A stretch of 64,000 bases of DNA from Pseudooceanicola endophyticus (lineage in GTDB: Bacteria; Pseudomonadota; Alphaproteobacteria; Rhodobacterales; Rhodobacteraceae), in contig NZ_JAHIAB010000006.1 in NCBI RefSeq assembly GCF_018760365.1, positions 223,373 to 287,372 of the forward strand, read 5' to 3'. This document shows, piece by piece, positions 1-10,367 of the stretch (its first letter is position 1; each line of letters starts with the position of its first letter). The notes beneath the pieces are model-generated. The model saw nothing but the letters and a program-made list of their open reading frames with translations, made no database searches and was not told the origin of the DNA. The position numbers were made by a program, and so were the translations under genes.

Positions 1-1606
1 ACCCGACGACGAAACGCGCGCCCAGCGGGTCCGACAGCGGATCGGCCTCGGTCGGGCGGATGTTCTCGGCCCAGATGACGCCGCCATGGGCCTCGACGAT
101 CTGCTTGGAGATCGCCAGCCCCAGGCCGGAATGCTCTCCGAAGGCATCGCCGGGCCGGTCGGAGTAGAAACGGTCGAAGATCTTGCCCAGGGCGCTTTCG
201 GGAATGCCGGGGCCGGTGTCCTCGACGACCACCAGAACGCGGTTTTCGCGGCGGCGCACCCAAAGCCGGATGGCATCGCCCGGTTCGCTGAAACTGATGG
301 CATTGGCGATCAGGTTGACAAAGACCTGGGCCAGCCGCGCCTCCATCCCGGTGATGCGGATCTGCTCCGGCGGCAGGTCGGTGACAAAGCTGACCTGGCT
401 GGCCGAGGCCTGGTCGCGGGAATACTCGGCCAGCCGCGACAGCATCGCCAGCAGGTCGAATTCGGCCTGGTCCTCGCGCACCAGCTCGGCGTCCAGCCGC
501 GAGGCGGTGGAGATATCGCTGACCAGCCGGTCGAGGCGGCGCACGTCATGTTCGATCACCTCCAGCAGCCGGGCACGCTGGTCGGGATGTTCGACCCGGC
601 GCAGGGTGCTGACCGCCGAGCGCAGCGAAGCCAGCGGGTTCTTGATCTCGTGGGCGACATCGGCCGCGAACTGCTCGTTCGTCTCGATCCGGTCGTATAG
701 CGCCGAAAGCAGCCGGCGCAGCGCCCCCGACAACCGCCCCACCTCGTCGCCCCGCGCGGTCAGGTCCGGCAGGCGCACCCGCGCGCCCTCGCGCCCCGGG
801 GCGGGGCGCTCTCCGGCCTCGGCCGCCAGCACCAGCCGGTCCAGCGGATCGACCAGCGCCGCCGCCAGCAGCAGCGACAGCCCGGCCATGGCCAGCAGGG
901 CGACCAGGAAGCCGCGCAGCAGATGCTCCGTCCCGGTGAACAGAAGCGCTTCGGCCGCGTCGAGCGGCGCGGTCAGCGCCAGCGTCCCCGCCAGCCCGCC
1001 CGCCGGGCCCGCGACCGGGGCGGCGGCGATGGCATAGCGCGTGCCCGCATCCCGGGCCAGCCGCAGCGCAACCGGCGCCGCGGGCGCCTCGGCCAGCATC
1101 TGGCGGGCGGCGTCCAGAGGCGGCAGCCGGTCGCGGGGCCGGTCGCAGCCTGTCACCAGGCGCCAACCGCCGATCAGCAGGTCCGCCAGGGGCGTCGGCC
1201 CGGGCGCGGCCCCGGACGCGGGCAGCCGCCCCATGGTGCTGGCCAGCAGCTGGCCATCGGCCCCAAAGAACAGCGCCGCGCGCCCCTGCGCCAGCGGCAG
1301 ATCCCGCAGCACCGCCTCGGGCACGCCGCTCTCCAGCCGCCCCTCGACCAGACGCGCCAGCACCGCGGTCTCTCCAGAAAGCACCTCGGCGCGTTGCCAG
1401 GCCAGCGCCGAACGGTGCGGTCCGGTCAGCATCAGCAGCAGCGTCACCAGCAGCAGGGCCAGGAAATTGAACAGGAAGATCTTGCGCGTCATCGGCGAGC
1501 GCAGCAGGGCAGACAGCCCCGCCCGGCTGCGCAGCCCGGGGCGGGCGATCCCTTGGGGCGCAGAGGCCCCCCCTTCCTGCGGGGTCGAACGGTCGGCGCG
1601 CATCAT
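1..1606 (-). CDS. chvG: ChvG sensor histidine kinase (3' end beyond window)
   Basis: Membrane sensor kinase of the ChvG/ChvI pair, which senses envelope or acid stress in alphaproteobacteria. From the ATG at 1606 there is a membrane segment at about residues 40-60, a periplasmic domain, and a second membrane segment at about 226-249 followed by a HAMP-like linker. The phosphoacceptor His is near residue 319 (motif VAHEIKNPLASLR). ATPase motifs follow: an N box near 433, DTGPGIP near 464 and GLGLAIS near 491. The frame is still open at base 1, reading GARFVVG, the usual C-terminal end of such kinases, so only a few residues should be missing. A second ATG lies directly after the first. The gene lies 12 bases downstream of chvI and is probably cotranscribed with it. 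Confidence 0.9.
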   Translation of the reverse strand, partial: MMRADRSTPQEGGASAPQGIARPGLRSRAGLSALLRSPMTRKIFLFNFLALLLVTLLLMLTGPHRSALAWQRAEVLSGETAVLARLVEGRLESGVPEAVLRDLPLAQGRAALFFGADGQLLASTMGRLPASGAAPGPTPLADLLIGGWRLVTGCDRPRDRLPPLDAARQMLAEAPAAPVALRLARDAGTRYAIAAAPVAGPAGGLAGTLALTAPLDAAEALLFTGTEHLLRGFLVALLAMAGLSLLLAAALVDPLDRLVLAAEAGERPAPGREGARVRLPDLTARGDEVGRLSGALRRLLSALYDRIETNEQFAADVAHEIKNPLASLRSAVSTLRRVEHPDQRARLLEVIEHDVRRLDRLVSDISTASRLDAELVREDQAEFDLLAMLSRLAEYSRDQASASQVSFVTDLPPEQIRITGMEARLAQVFVNLIANAISFSEPGDAIRLWVRRRENRVLVVVEDTGPGIPESALGKIFDRFYSDRPGDAFGEHSGLGLAISKQIVEAHGGVIWAENIRPTEADPLSDPLGARFVVG

Positions 1607-1618
1607 CCGGGTCAGCTG

Positions 1619-2323
1619 TCAGGTCTCGTTAAACCTGTAGCCGATCCCATAAAGCGTCTCAATCGCCGAAAACCCCGCATCCACGGCGCGCAGCTTCTTC
1701 CGCAGCCGCTTGATATGGCTGTCGATGGTCCGGTCATCGACGTAGATCTGGTCGTCATAGGCCACATCCATGAGCTGATCGCGGTTCTTCACGAAGCCCG
1801 GGTTCTGCGCCAGGCATTGCAGCAGCAGGAACTCTGTCACCGTCAGGGTCACCGCCGCCCCCTTCCAGCTGACCGCATGGCGCAGCGGGTCCATCCGCAG
1901 CGCGCCGCGCTCCAGCACGCGGGTCTCCTCGGTGTCCACCGGCACCGGCCCGCCCGCGGCCACGTCCTGCCGGCGCAGCAGGGCCCGTATGCGCGCCACC
2001 AGAAGCCGCTGGCTGAACGGCTTGCGCACGTAATCGTCCGCCCCCATCCGCAGGCCCAGGATCTCGTCGATCTCGTCATCCTTGGAGGTCAGGAAGATCA
2101 CCGGCAGCTGGCTGGTGCGGCGCAGCTGCTGCAGCAGGTCCATGCCATCCATCACCGGCATCTTGATATCGAGCACGGCCAGGTCCGGCAGGCTGCGGCC
2201 AAACGCCTCAAGCGCCGCGGCGCCATCGGCGTAGCAGCACACCTCGAACCCCTCCGCCTCCAGCGTCATCGACACCGAGGTCAGGATGTTGCGGTCATCG
2301 TCCACCAGCGCGATCCTGGCCAT
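1619..2323 (-). CDS. chvI: ChvI response regulator (OmpR/PhoB family)
   Basis: DNA-binding partner of ChvG, 234 residues, full length for the family. The receiver domain has the acidic pair DDD at residues 8-10, the phosphorylated Asp at about 52 (VLDIKMP) and the conserved Lys at about 101 (RKPF). A winged-helix domain follows, with the OmpR-type recognition helix ([15 protein letters not shown]) and a C-terminal GIGYRF motif. The gene is divergent from pckA. In Agrobacterium and relatives chvI-chvG and pckA are neighbours and ChvI-type systems affect pckA. That link is inferred here from synteny. Confidence 0.93.
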   Translation of the reverse strand: MARIALVDDDRNILTSVSMTLEAEGFEVCCYADGAAALEAFGRSLPDLAVLDIKMPVMDGMDLLQQLRRTSQLPVIFLTSKDDEIDEILGLRMGADDYVRKPFSQRLLVARIRALLRRQDVAAGGPVPVDTEETRVLERGALRMDPLRHAVSWKGAAVTLTVTEFLLLQCLAQNPGFVKNRDQLMDVAYDDQIYVDDRTIDSHIKRLRKKLRAVDAGFSAIETLYGIGYRFNET

Positions 2324-2727
2324 CCAGCCCCCTACCCTCCCCGCAGGTCATGTCGCCCGACTATTCCCCATCCTTGCCATTACAAGCAATCCCGTTACGC
2401 GAATCGCCTGTTCCGCAAGGCGAATGTGTCCGCAGTGTGTTATCATTGCCTGAATCACGCCCCGATTGCGCCGAGGATTTTTCCAAGGCCTGCGGATGTT
2501 TGCGGTCACGCATGCCGCTAAGTCCGCTTGTGCAGGCAGCATTCCGCAGGTGATGGCGCTAAACCGAAAATGGTTGCGCTAACCGAAGGTCGCCACCCTG
2601 TTCACGCTGAGAACAAGCGTGTTAAGAGGCCGGATATCGGGGCGAAATTGCTTCGAAGCCGGTCACCCTCACGGCAGGCCGGCGGTGGAGGACTGCCGCG
2701 ACTGCCGCGGACAAAGGAGTGTGACGC
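2324..2727. promoter_or_regulatory. Divergent chvI/pckA control region
   Basis: 404 bases between the divergent chvI and pckA genes with no convincing gene. On the minus strand a sigma70-like promoter for chvI can be read: TTGCTT at 2384-2389 and GAATAG at 2361-2366 with a 17-base spacer, about 30 bases before the chvI start. On the pckA side there is an imperfect direct repeat GCGCTAAACCGAA (2556-2568) and GCGCTAACCGAA (2576-2587), 20 bases apart. That spacing is two helical turns and suits a regulator dimer. A strong ribosome site AAAGGAG lies just before pckA. Confidence 0.45.
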
Positions 2728-4326
<1,599 letters not shown>

Positions 4327-4351
4327 GGCCCTTTTCGCCCCGAAGACAGCA

Positions 4352-4378
4352 CGCCCCGCCCCTCCGGCGGGGCGTTTT
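4352..4378 (+). terminator. Rho-independent terminator of pckA
   Basis: Perfect 9-bp stem CGCCCCGCC / GGCGGGGCG (4352-4360 and 4366-4374) with a 5-base loop, followed by TTTT. It starts 26 bases after the pckA stop. Confidence 0.85.
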
Positions 4379-4468
4379 GCGTGGCCCCCTTGACGCAGCG
4401 TCCGTCCCGGCGCATCACGGGGGCGCGGCACCATCGGAGGGGGTCGGTCCGCAGGAGGCCCGGGAGAC

Positions 4469-5050
4469 ATGCTCACCATCACGCACCGCCACCGGCAGGT
4501 CCGGGCCCTGGCCCTCGGGCTCTGGCTGGCGCTGCCCGCGCCCGCGCTGCTCGCCGGCCCCGCGCCTGCGCCCGCCACGGATTTCACCACCGCGCCGGTC
4601 GAGCTGGAAGAGGCCGGGATCTACTGCGGCACCGATCCGGTCGGCACCGAACCCGCCCCCGGCACCGAAAGCGGCTACATCCTGGTGGTGGCCCGGGACC
4701 AGCAGGCGGTGTCGCTGAACCGCCGCGTCCCCGCCGCCCTCGGCATTTCCTTCGGCGTGCGCATCCGCCTCGCCCCCGATGCCCCGCCCGGCGCCTACCG
4801 GATGGTGGTCCATCATCCCCCGATCGGCCCCGAAGGCATCACCCGCGAAGTCTGGGATCCCAATCTCGGCGGCGCCTTCGGCGTGCGCAGCTTCCTCTTC
4901 GAACACGAGCGAGAGCTTCAGCCGGGCCCCTGGTCCTTCGAGGTGGAGCGCGACGGCACGGTGCTGATGCGCCAGAGCTTCGAGGTCGTGCCGGCCCAGC
5001 AGGCCCCGGACGCGCTCGACATCTGCTTCGGCCGCGCCTTCACCTCCTGA
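4469..5050 (+). CDS. DUF3859 domain protein, exported
   Basis: A 193-residue protein of unknown function. A positively charged start (HRHRQVR) and a hydrophobic stretch to about residue 30 form a likely signal peptide, which suggests a periplasmic location. The rest resembles the DUF3859 family: a beta-rich domain with the conserved stretch GGAFGVRSFLFEHERELQPGPWSF near residues 131-154 and a cysteine near each end (IYCGT and DICFG), possibly a disulfide pair. A GGGAG ribosome site precedes the ATG. No operon partner is visible, and the downstream gene is convergent. Confidence 0.7.
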   Translation: MLTITHRHRQVRALALGLWLALPAPALLAGPAPAPATDFTTAPVELEEAGIYCGTDPVGTEPAPGTESGYILVVARDQQAVSLNRRVPAALGISFGVRIRLAPDAPPGAYRMVVHHPPIGPEGITREVWDPNLGGAFGVRSFLFEHERELQPGPWSFEVERDGTVLMRQSFEVVPAQQAPDALDICFGRAFTS

Positions 5051-5059
5051 ACCGCGGCC

Positions 5060-5106
5060 TTTTCTTGTTCCAAATACCTCGGGGGAGTACGGGGGCAGAG
5101 CCCCCC
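5060..5106 (+). repeat. Dispersed TTCTTGTTCC/AAATA repeat, type 2, copy 1
   Basis: Begins with TTTTCTTGTTCC, then AAATACCTCGGGGGAG, then GGGGGCAGAGCCCCC. It lacks the internal hairpin found in other copies. It lies between the convergent DUF3859 gene and the permease. Confidence 0.8.
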
Positions 5107-5132
5107 GCCCCCTGCAGGTCGCGTCTCCGGCC

Positions 5133-5894
5133 TCAGCCCATCAGCGCGCGCCGCAGCAGGTTCAGCCCGGCAATCAGCAGCACCGCCAGGGTCAGCCTGC
5201 GAAACAGCGCCTGCTCGATCCGGTCATGGATGCGGAACCCCAGCCCCATCCCCGCCAGCGCCGCCGGCACCAGCACCAATGAGAACGGCAGCGTCTGCGC
5301 ATTCAGCACGCCCGACCCCAGATGCGCCCCCAGCAATGACAGCGCCCCCAGCCCGTAGATCACCCCCTGGATCCGCACCTGCGCGCCCTTCGGCGTCTCC
5401 AGCGCGGTCAGGTAGGCCACCGTCGGCGGCCCCCAGACGCCCGAGACGCCGCCGATGCCCCCGGCCAGCGCCGCCACCGCGATCTCGACCCGTTTCGCCG
5501 GCGGATGGCCCAGCACCAGCGCCCGGCCCAGCAGCTGGCTGGCGGCATAAAGCACGATCAGCCCGCCGATCAGCCCCAGCATCAGCCCCGCCGGCAGCCA
5601 GCGCACCAGCTGCGCCGACACCATCAGCGCGACGAAGGCCACCAGCAGGAACAGGCGGAACTGCCGCACCACCGCCCAGGCCGCCGCGGGCCCGCCGCGC
5701 AACCCCTGCCAGGCATTCGTCACCAGGGTCGGAAGAATCAGCCCGGCCAGCGCCAGGTCCGGCGGGACCAGCGAACTCAGCCCGGAAATCAGGATCATCG
5801 GCATGGCAAATCCCACCATGCCCTTCACAAGTCCGGCAAACATCGCAAGGGCCAGGCAGGCCAGCAGCAGGGTCGGGTCGAAAAACAGTTCCAT
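5133..5894 (-). CDS. TSUP family permease (TauE/SafE-like)
   Basis: Integral membrane protein of 253 residues with about eight hydrophobic segments. It fits the TauE/SafE (TSUP) family, which moves sulfite, sulfoacetate or other small organosulfur or organic anions. The N-terminal motif GLVKGMVGFAMPMIL and the mid-protein GIGGVSGVWGPPTVAYLTAL are family-typical paired repeats. The substrate cannot be told from sequence. It is divergent from mcd, and the region between them is AT-rich with several inverted repeats. Confidence 0.8.
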   Translation of the reverse strand: MELFFDPTLLLACLALAMFAGLVKGMVGFAMPMILISGLSSLVPPDLALAGLILPTLVTNAWQGLRGGPAAAWAVVRQFRLFLLVAFVALMVSAQLVRWLPAGLMLGLIGGLIVLYAASQLLGRALVLGHPPAKRVEIAVAALAGGIGGVSGVWGPPTVAYLTALETPKGAQVRIQGVIYGLGALSLLGAHLGSGVLNAQTLPFSLVLVPAALAGMGLGFRIHDRIEQALFRRLTLAVLLIAGLNLLRRALMG

Positions 5895-5956
5895 TCCAGA
5901 TGGCTACCCGGTTCTCCCGGCAAGGCAAGAAGATTCATAAGGGTAATAAAAAGCCA

Positions 5957-6009
5957 TATAGTCGCAGCATTACGCAAAATTATTGCGCTGCGACTGCAAA
6001 ATGACTATA
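5957..6009. promoter_or_regulatory. Nested inverted repeats upstream of mcd
   Basis: Three nested dyads in 53 bases: outer TATAGTC (5957-5963) / GACTATA (6003-6009), middle GTCGCAGC (5961-5968) / GCTGCGAC (5987-5994), and inner CGCAA-5-TTGCG (5973-5987). A TGCAAAAT follows at 5995-6002. The region sits 41 bases before mcd in AT-rich DNA. TGCAAA-like half-sites recall motifs bound by ScfR/RamB-type acyl-CoA regulators, but that identification is only a suggestion. Confidence 0.5.
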
Positions 6010-6049
6010 CCCGGCCCGACCCGAGAGGTTCTCCAGAGGAGGAAATGTA

Positions 6050-7735
6050 ATGCCCCGTGACGGACAAGACATGACGACCCCGCCCCTCGTGCTGCCGGAT
6101 CTTCTGGCCCTGACCGCCGAGGCCCTGCCGCCGCTCGCCGCGCTCCAGGAGCACGCCCGGGCCGTGATCCGCCAGTCGGTCGAGGTCGATGGTCGCATTT
6201 CCGCACGCGCGGTGGAAGCCGCCCAGACCGCGACCCATGGCCTCGCCTGGCTGGCCACCTACATCACCGCGCTCCAGCAGATGCAGGCCTGGGCCAGCCG
6301 CCTCTCGGAAGAGGGGCGCCTCTCCGAGATGGAGACCCTGATCCTCCAGATCGCCTTCGGGGAATACCTGGGCCAGATCCGCGGCGGCATCCCGATGTCG
6401 CAGAACGAGACGGTGCGCCTGCCCGACCTGGGCCTTACCGAGGCCGACGAGGCGCTGCTGGACACCCCCGCGATCCGCACGCTGCTGCGCAGCGCCAACA
6501 CCCAGGCCGCGCGCTCGCGCCTCGCGCAGCTGATGGTCGAGGCCCAGGGCTCGGGAATCTACGGCGCCTCCGGCCTGGATGAAGAGCTGGAGATGATCCG
6601 CGACCAGTTCCGCCGCTATGCTGCGGAAAAGATCGCCCCCGTGGCCCATGAATGGCACCTCAAGGATGAACTGATCCCCATGGAGGTGATCGAGGAACTG
6701 GCCGAGATGGGCGTCTTCGGCCTGACCATCCCGGAAAACCTGGGCGGCTTCGGCCTGCCCAAGGCCGCCATGGTCGTCGTCTCCGAGGAGCTTTCGCGCG
6801 GCTATATCGGTGTCGGCTCCCTCGGCACCCGCTCGGAAATCGCGGCGGAACTCATCCTCTGCGGCGGCACGGATGAGCAGAAATCCCACTGGCTGCCCCG
6901 CATCGCCTCGGGGGAAATCCTGCCCACCGCCGTCTTCACCGAACCCAACACCGGCTCGGACCTGGCCGCACTGCGCACCCGCGCGGTGAAGCAGGAGGAC
7001 GGCAGCTATGCCGTCACCGGCAACAAGACCTGGATCACCCATGCGGCGCGCACCCATGTGATGACGCTGCTGGCGCGCACCGATCCCGCCACCACCGACC
7101 ACACCGGCCTGTCGATGTTCCTGGCCGAAAAGACCCCCGGCACCGACGAAGACCCCTTCCCCACCCCCGGCATGACCGGCGGCGAGATCGAGGTGCTGGG
7201 CTATCGCGGCATGAAGGAATACGAGCTGGGCTTCGACGACTTCAAGGTCGCCGGCGGTAACCTTCTGGGCGGGGTCGAGGGCCAGGGCTTCCGCCAGCTC
7301 ATGCAGACCTTCGAAAGCGCCCGCATCCAGACCGCCGCCCGCGCCATCGGCGTGGCCCAGGCGGCGCTGGATTGCGGGATGCAGTATGCGCTGGACCGCA
7401 AGGCCTTCGGTGGGCCGCTGATGTCCTTCCCGCGCGTCTCGGGCAAGCTGGCGATGATGGCCGTGGAAATCACCATCGCCCGCCAGCTGACCTACTTTGC
7501 CGCCTATGAAAAGGACCATGACCGCCGCTGCGACCTGGAGGCCGGCATGGCCAAGCTGCTGGGTGCCCGCATCGCCTGGGCCTGCGCCGACAACACGCTG
7601 CAGATCCACGGCGGTAACGGATTCGCGCTGGAATATCTGGCCTCGCGGCTGCTCTGCGACGCCCGAATCCTGTCGATCTTCGAAGGCGCAGCCGAGATCC
7701 AGGCCCAGGTCATCGCCCGCAGGATTCTCTCATAG
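6050..7735 (+). CDS. mcd: (2S)-methylsuccinyl-CoA dehydrogenase
   Basis: Acyl-CoA dehydrogenase fold flavoprotein of 561 residues. The C-terminal part from about residue 180 has the classic order: FAD-binding FTEPNTGSDLAALRT near 303, a middle beta domain, then QIHGGNGF and the catalytic-Glu region FEGAAEIQ near 543-550. The N-terminal extension of about 170 helical residues is unusual for short-chain acyl-CoA dehydrogenases but normal for methylsuccinyl-CoA dehydrogenase, which makes mesaconyl-CoA in the ethylmalonyl-CoA pathway of acetate assimilation. The name rests on this extension and on lineage. A generic acyl-CoA dehydrogenase is the alternative. A GAGGAGGAAATGTA ribosome site precedes the ATG. 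Confidence 0.82.
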   Translation: MPRDGQDMTTPPLVLPDLLALTAEALPPLAALQEHARAVIRQSVEVDGRISARAVEAAQTATHGLAWLATYITALQQMQAWASRLSEEGRLSEMETLILQIAFGEYLGQIRGGIPMSQNETVRLPDLGLTEADEALLDTPAIRTLLRSANTQAARSRLAQLMVEAQGSGIYGASGLDEELEMIRDQFRRYAAEKIAPVAHEWHLKDELIPMEVIEELAEMGVFGLTIPENLGGFGLPKAAMVVVSEELSRGYIGVGSLGTRSEIAAELILCGGTDEQKSHWLPRIASGEILPTAVFTEPNTGSDLAALRTRAVKQEDGSYAVTGNKTWITHAARTHVMTLLARTDPATTDHTGLSMFLAEKTPGTDEDPFPTPGMTGGEIEVLGYRGMKEYELGFDDFKVAGGNLLGGVEGQGFRQLMQTFESARIQTAARAIGVAQAALDCGMQYALDRKAFGGPLMSFPRVSGKLAMMAVEITIARQLTYFAAYEKDHDRRCDLEAGMAKLLGARIAWACADNTLQIHGGNGFALEYLASRLLCDARILSIFEGAAEIQAQVIARRILS

Positions 7736-7737
7736 GT

Positions 7738-7800
7738 TGCAAAATGCCGCATTGCGGCGTCATTTTGGGCAGCCCCGCGGCTTTTCCGCCCGGGCTGCCC
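7738..7800 (+). terminator. Two hairpins after mcd
   Basis: The first hairpin has arms CAAAATG...CATTTTG with an inner CCGC/GCGG. The second, at 7767-7800, has a 9-bp GGGCAGCCC / GGGCTGCCC stem and an inner GCGG/CCGC. Neither ends in a long T run, so these may be a weak or Rho-assisted terminator or a regulatory structure. TGCAAAAT at 7739-7746 matches the motif upstream of mcd. Confidence 0.45.
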
Positions 7801-8091
7801 GATCTGCCCTCCGATCAGAATGACGTAACGGAACTTCTCTGATAGGGTTAACCTATCTTAAGCAGTTTCTTTATCGGGACCCTCCCACCGATCCTTGTCA
7901 TAGTGATTTGAACAAGGGCGTTCCCCGGTCGATACGGTCGGGTGCCCAGGGTGTGATTGCACCATTGCCGGAGTTCCGCTTCGGTCTGGCCGCAGGCTCC
8001 GGGCCTGCGGCCTTTGCCCTGCCCCTCTTAGCGATCCGTTAACCTTACCTGTTGTTAGGATTAACAAAAGAGATCCAGCAGAGGGGCCGGC
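7801..8091. other. Non-coding stretch before the Hint-domain gene
   Basis: No credible gene. It contains the near-perfect palindrome GATAGG-GTTAA-CCTATC (7841-7857) and an AT-rich segment with imperfect arms GTTAACCT...AGGATTAAC at about 8038-8066, just before the next start. Either could be an operator. Confidence 0.4.
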
Positions 8092-9192
8092 ATGGCGCAT
8101 TTCTTCCAGCTGTTCCGAACCGAGCTGACCGATGGCCTGGCCGATGCCCCGTCCGAGCTGATCACCCTGGCCCTCTACGGCCCCGAGGAGGCCGTCGATC
8201 CCGATGACGGTGCCGGGCTGCAGATCATCGACCAGGACGGAGACGGGCTGATCTCGCGCGATGAGTTCCGCGATGCCACCGGCTATGGCGGCCTGGGGCT
8301 GAACCTGGGCGGAGAGGTGCTGCTGTTCGACGGCGCGCCGCCGCTGAACGATTTCACCGGCACGCTCTACAGTCCCGCCCCGGTTGTCGAGGGCGCCGAT
8401 GTCAGCAGCTATCTTCAGCAGCTGGACCAGAATTTCACCCCGCTCCCGCCTGCGGACCTGCAGACCGCCAATCCCGACCAGGCCCCCGGCACCGATCCTA
8501 CGGCCTCCCTGCCAGTCTGCTTCCACATCGGCACCCGGATCGCCACGCCGCAGGGCCCCCGCCCGGTCGAGCTTCTGGCCCCCGGCGATCTGGTGCTGAC
8601 CCTCGATCACGGGCCGCAGCCGCTGCTGTGGTGCGGCGGCTACCTTCTGTCCCCGGCCCAGATCGACCGCCGCCCGGCGCTGGCCCCCGTGCGGATCGCG
8701 CCCGGCGCCCTGGGCCCCGGCCAGCCGGAGCGCCCGCTGATCCTGTCACCGCATCACCGGGTGCTGCTGCGCTCGCCCATTGCCGCGCGCATGTTCGGCC
8801 AGGCCGAGGTGCTGGTGCCGGCCCGCCACCTGACGCCGCTGCCCGGCATCGGGCGGCTGTTCCCCGTCACGCCGATCCATTACCGACACCTGCTGCTGGC
8901 GCGCCACGCGCTGCTGCTCTCGGAAGGGGCGGCAAGCGAAAGCCTCTTCGCCGGCCCCGAGGCGCAACGCCTCCTGGGCGACAGGGATCTGGATCCCGGC
9001 CCTCCGGCGCGGCTGCTGGTCGAAGGGGCGCGGGCACGCGGCCTGATCGCCCGTCACCTGCGCAACGGGCGCTCCCCCTGCGGGCCGCTGCCAGCTCAGG
9101 CTGGCCCGATCAGCGCGCTCGGCGCATCGTCGTCCTTCTGGAAATCCAGCGGCGCGGCATCGCGCACCGGGGTCGAGCGCTTGAACTCGTAG
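8092..9192 (+). CDS. Hint-domain protein with EF-hand-like motif
   Basis: 366 residues. An EF-hand-like calcium loop (DQDGDGLISRDEF) lies at about residues 45-57. Near residue 142 begins a Hedgehog/intein (Hint) domain with a candidate nucleophilic Cys (VCFHIGTRIATPQGPRPVELLAPGD) and a later SPHHRVLL motif that fits the family His position. Such stand-alone Hint proteins are common in Rhodobacterales, often secreted, with unknown role. Self-processing is a family property, not shown here. There is no classical signal peptide. The last 97 bases overlap a gene on the other strand, and the tail after about residue 335 looks unconserved. Confidence 0.75.
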   Translation: MAHFFQLFRTELTDGLADAPSELITLALYGPEEAVDPDDGAGLQIIDQDGDGLISRDEFRDATGYGGLGLNLGGEVLLFDGAPPLNDFTGTLYSPAPVVEGADVSSYLQQLDQNFTPLPPADLQTANPDQAPGTDPTASLPVCFHIGTRIATPQGPRPVELLAPGDLVLTLDHGPQPLLWCGGYLLSPAQIDRRPALAPVRIAPGALGPGQPERPLILSPHHRVLLRSPIAARMFGQAEVLVPARHLTPLPGIGRLFPVTPIHYRHLLLARHALLLSEGAASESLFAGPEAQRLLGDRDLDPGPPARLLVEGARARGLIARHLRNGRSPCGPLPAQAGPISALGASSSFWKSSGAASRTGVERLNS

Positions 9193-9446
9193 CGCATCTC
9201 GCCGTCCTCCTCCTCGGAGGCGATGATCAGGCAGGTGGCGATCAGCCGCGTGCCCTCCAGCAACTCGACCATGCCGCGCAGCGGCGGCACAACCCCGGCC
9301 TCGACGGCAAAGCCGCCATCCCAGCGGCGCAGCACCGTGTAGCGCTTGCCATCCACGGCCACCCGCAGGCGGGAAGCCTTGCGTTCCGCCTCGCGGCGGG
9401 CCCGCAGAATCTCGGCGGCAATCGCTTCGGGGAGGATCTCGGTCAT
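9096..9446 (-). CDS. Conserved hypothetical protein
   Basis: 116-residue soluble protein, not recognised. The N-terminal 25 residues are charged and helical (AIAAEILRARREAERKASR) and are followed by a beta-rich region. There is no signal peptide or membrane segment. GC-rich third positions and an AGGATCTC ribosome-like site support it as a real gene. It is convergent with, and overlaps the end of, the Hint gene. It sits about 100 bases downstream of cobM but has no evident link to cobalamin. Confidence 0.6.
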   Translation of the reverse strand: MTEILPEAIAAEILRARREAERKASRLRVAVDGKRYTVLRRWDGGFAVEAGVVPPLRGMVELLEGTRLIATCLIIASEEEDGEMRYEFKRSTPVRDAAPLDFQKDDDAPSALIGPA

Positions 9447-9551
9447 GGCATCAGTCCCGTCTTCTCGGCCCGGGAACAGCCCCGGCCTCCCGAGGATGTG
9501 AGCCGAATCGGTCTGCGGTCAAGCCGGGAGGTCGCCCTCCCGGCGGCTTGC

Positions 9552-10334
9552 TCAGGCGCTGTTCCCCTTGCGCGACAGCCGGGGGCGCAGCACATGCGGC
9601 CGGGCCGCATCATAGAGCGCACTGTCGGCGAAATCGCCCACCTCGCCCAGCACCGGCCCAACCAGCACCAGCGCGGTGCGGGTGATCTTCTCGGCGCGGA
9701 CCTTCTCCTGGATGTCCGACAGGGTGCCGCGGATGAAGGCCTGATCCGGCCAACCCACCCGGTAGGCCACCACAACGGGACAATCAGCGCCGTAATAGGG
9801 CACCAGCTGGCGCTCGATCTCGCGCAGGTGGCGAATGCCCAGATGAATGGCCAGGGTCGTGCGCGAACGGGCGAAATTCTCCAGCGTCTCGTGTTCGGGC
9901 ATGGAGGTGCTCTTCATGCTGATCCGGGTCAGCACGATCGACTGGCCGATCTCGGGCACCGTCAGCTCCTGGCCCAGTGCCGCCGCCGCCGCCGCATAGG
10001 CCGGAACGCCGGGCACGATCTCGTAGTCGATCCCGTCGGCCCGCAGCCGCCGGATCTGCTCGGCGATCGCCCCATAGAGCGAGGGATCTCCCGAATGCAC
10101 CCGTGCCACGTCCTCGCCCCGCGCCCGCGCGGCCAGGATCTCCGCATGGGTCTCCTCCAGCGTCATCGGCGCGGTGTCCATCACCCGCGCCCCTTCGGGC
10201 GCACCGGCCACCACCTCGGCCGGCACCAGGCTGCCGGCATACAAACACACCGGACAGGCCCCGATCAGCCGCTGCGCCTTCAGTGTCAGCAGTTCCGGAT
10301 CCCCCGGCCCCGCCCCGATAAAATAGACCTTCAT
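9552..10334 (-). CDS. cobM: Precorrin-4 C11-methyltransferase
   Basis: SAM-dependent tetrapyrrole methylase that adds the C11 methyl in corrin synthesis. The N-terminal VYFIGAGPGDPELLTLKA and HSGDPSLYGAI are the hallmark SAM-site motifs, and STSMPEHETL with YRVGWPDQ are typical of CobM/CbiF. The start is set at 10334 (MKVYFIGAGPG), giving 260 residues. A longer frame to 10382 begins inside a dispersed repeat, so its first 16 codons are probably not translated. It is the last cob gene of the minus-strand run, 137 bases after cbiG-cobJ, with a repeat in the gap. Confidence 0.92.
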   Translation of the reverse strand: MKVYFIGAGPGDPELLTLKAQRLIGACPVCLYAGSLVPAEVVAGAPEGARVMDTAPMTLEETHAEILAARARGEDVARVHSGDPSLYGAIAEQIRRLRADGIDYEIVPGVPAYAAAAAALGQELTVPEIGQSIVLTRISMKSTSMPEHETLENFARSRTTLAIHLGIRHLREIERQLVPYYGADCPVVVAYRVGWPDQAFIRGTLSDIQEKVRAEKITRTALVLVGPVLGEVGDFADSALYDAARPHVLRPRLSRKGNSA

Positions 10335-10367
10335 CACATCCATCCCGGCAAGGCCCCGGCCCCACCC

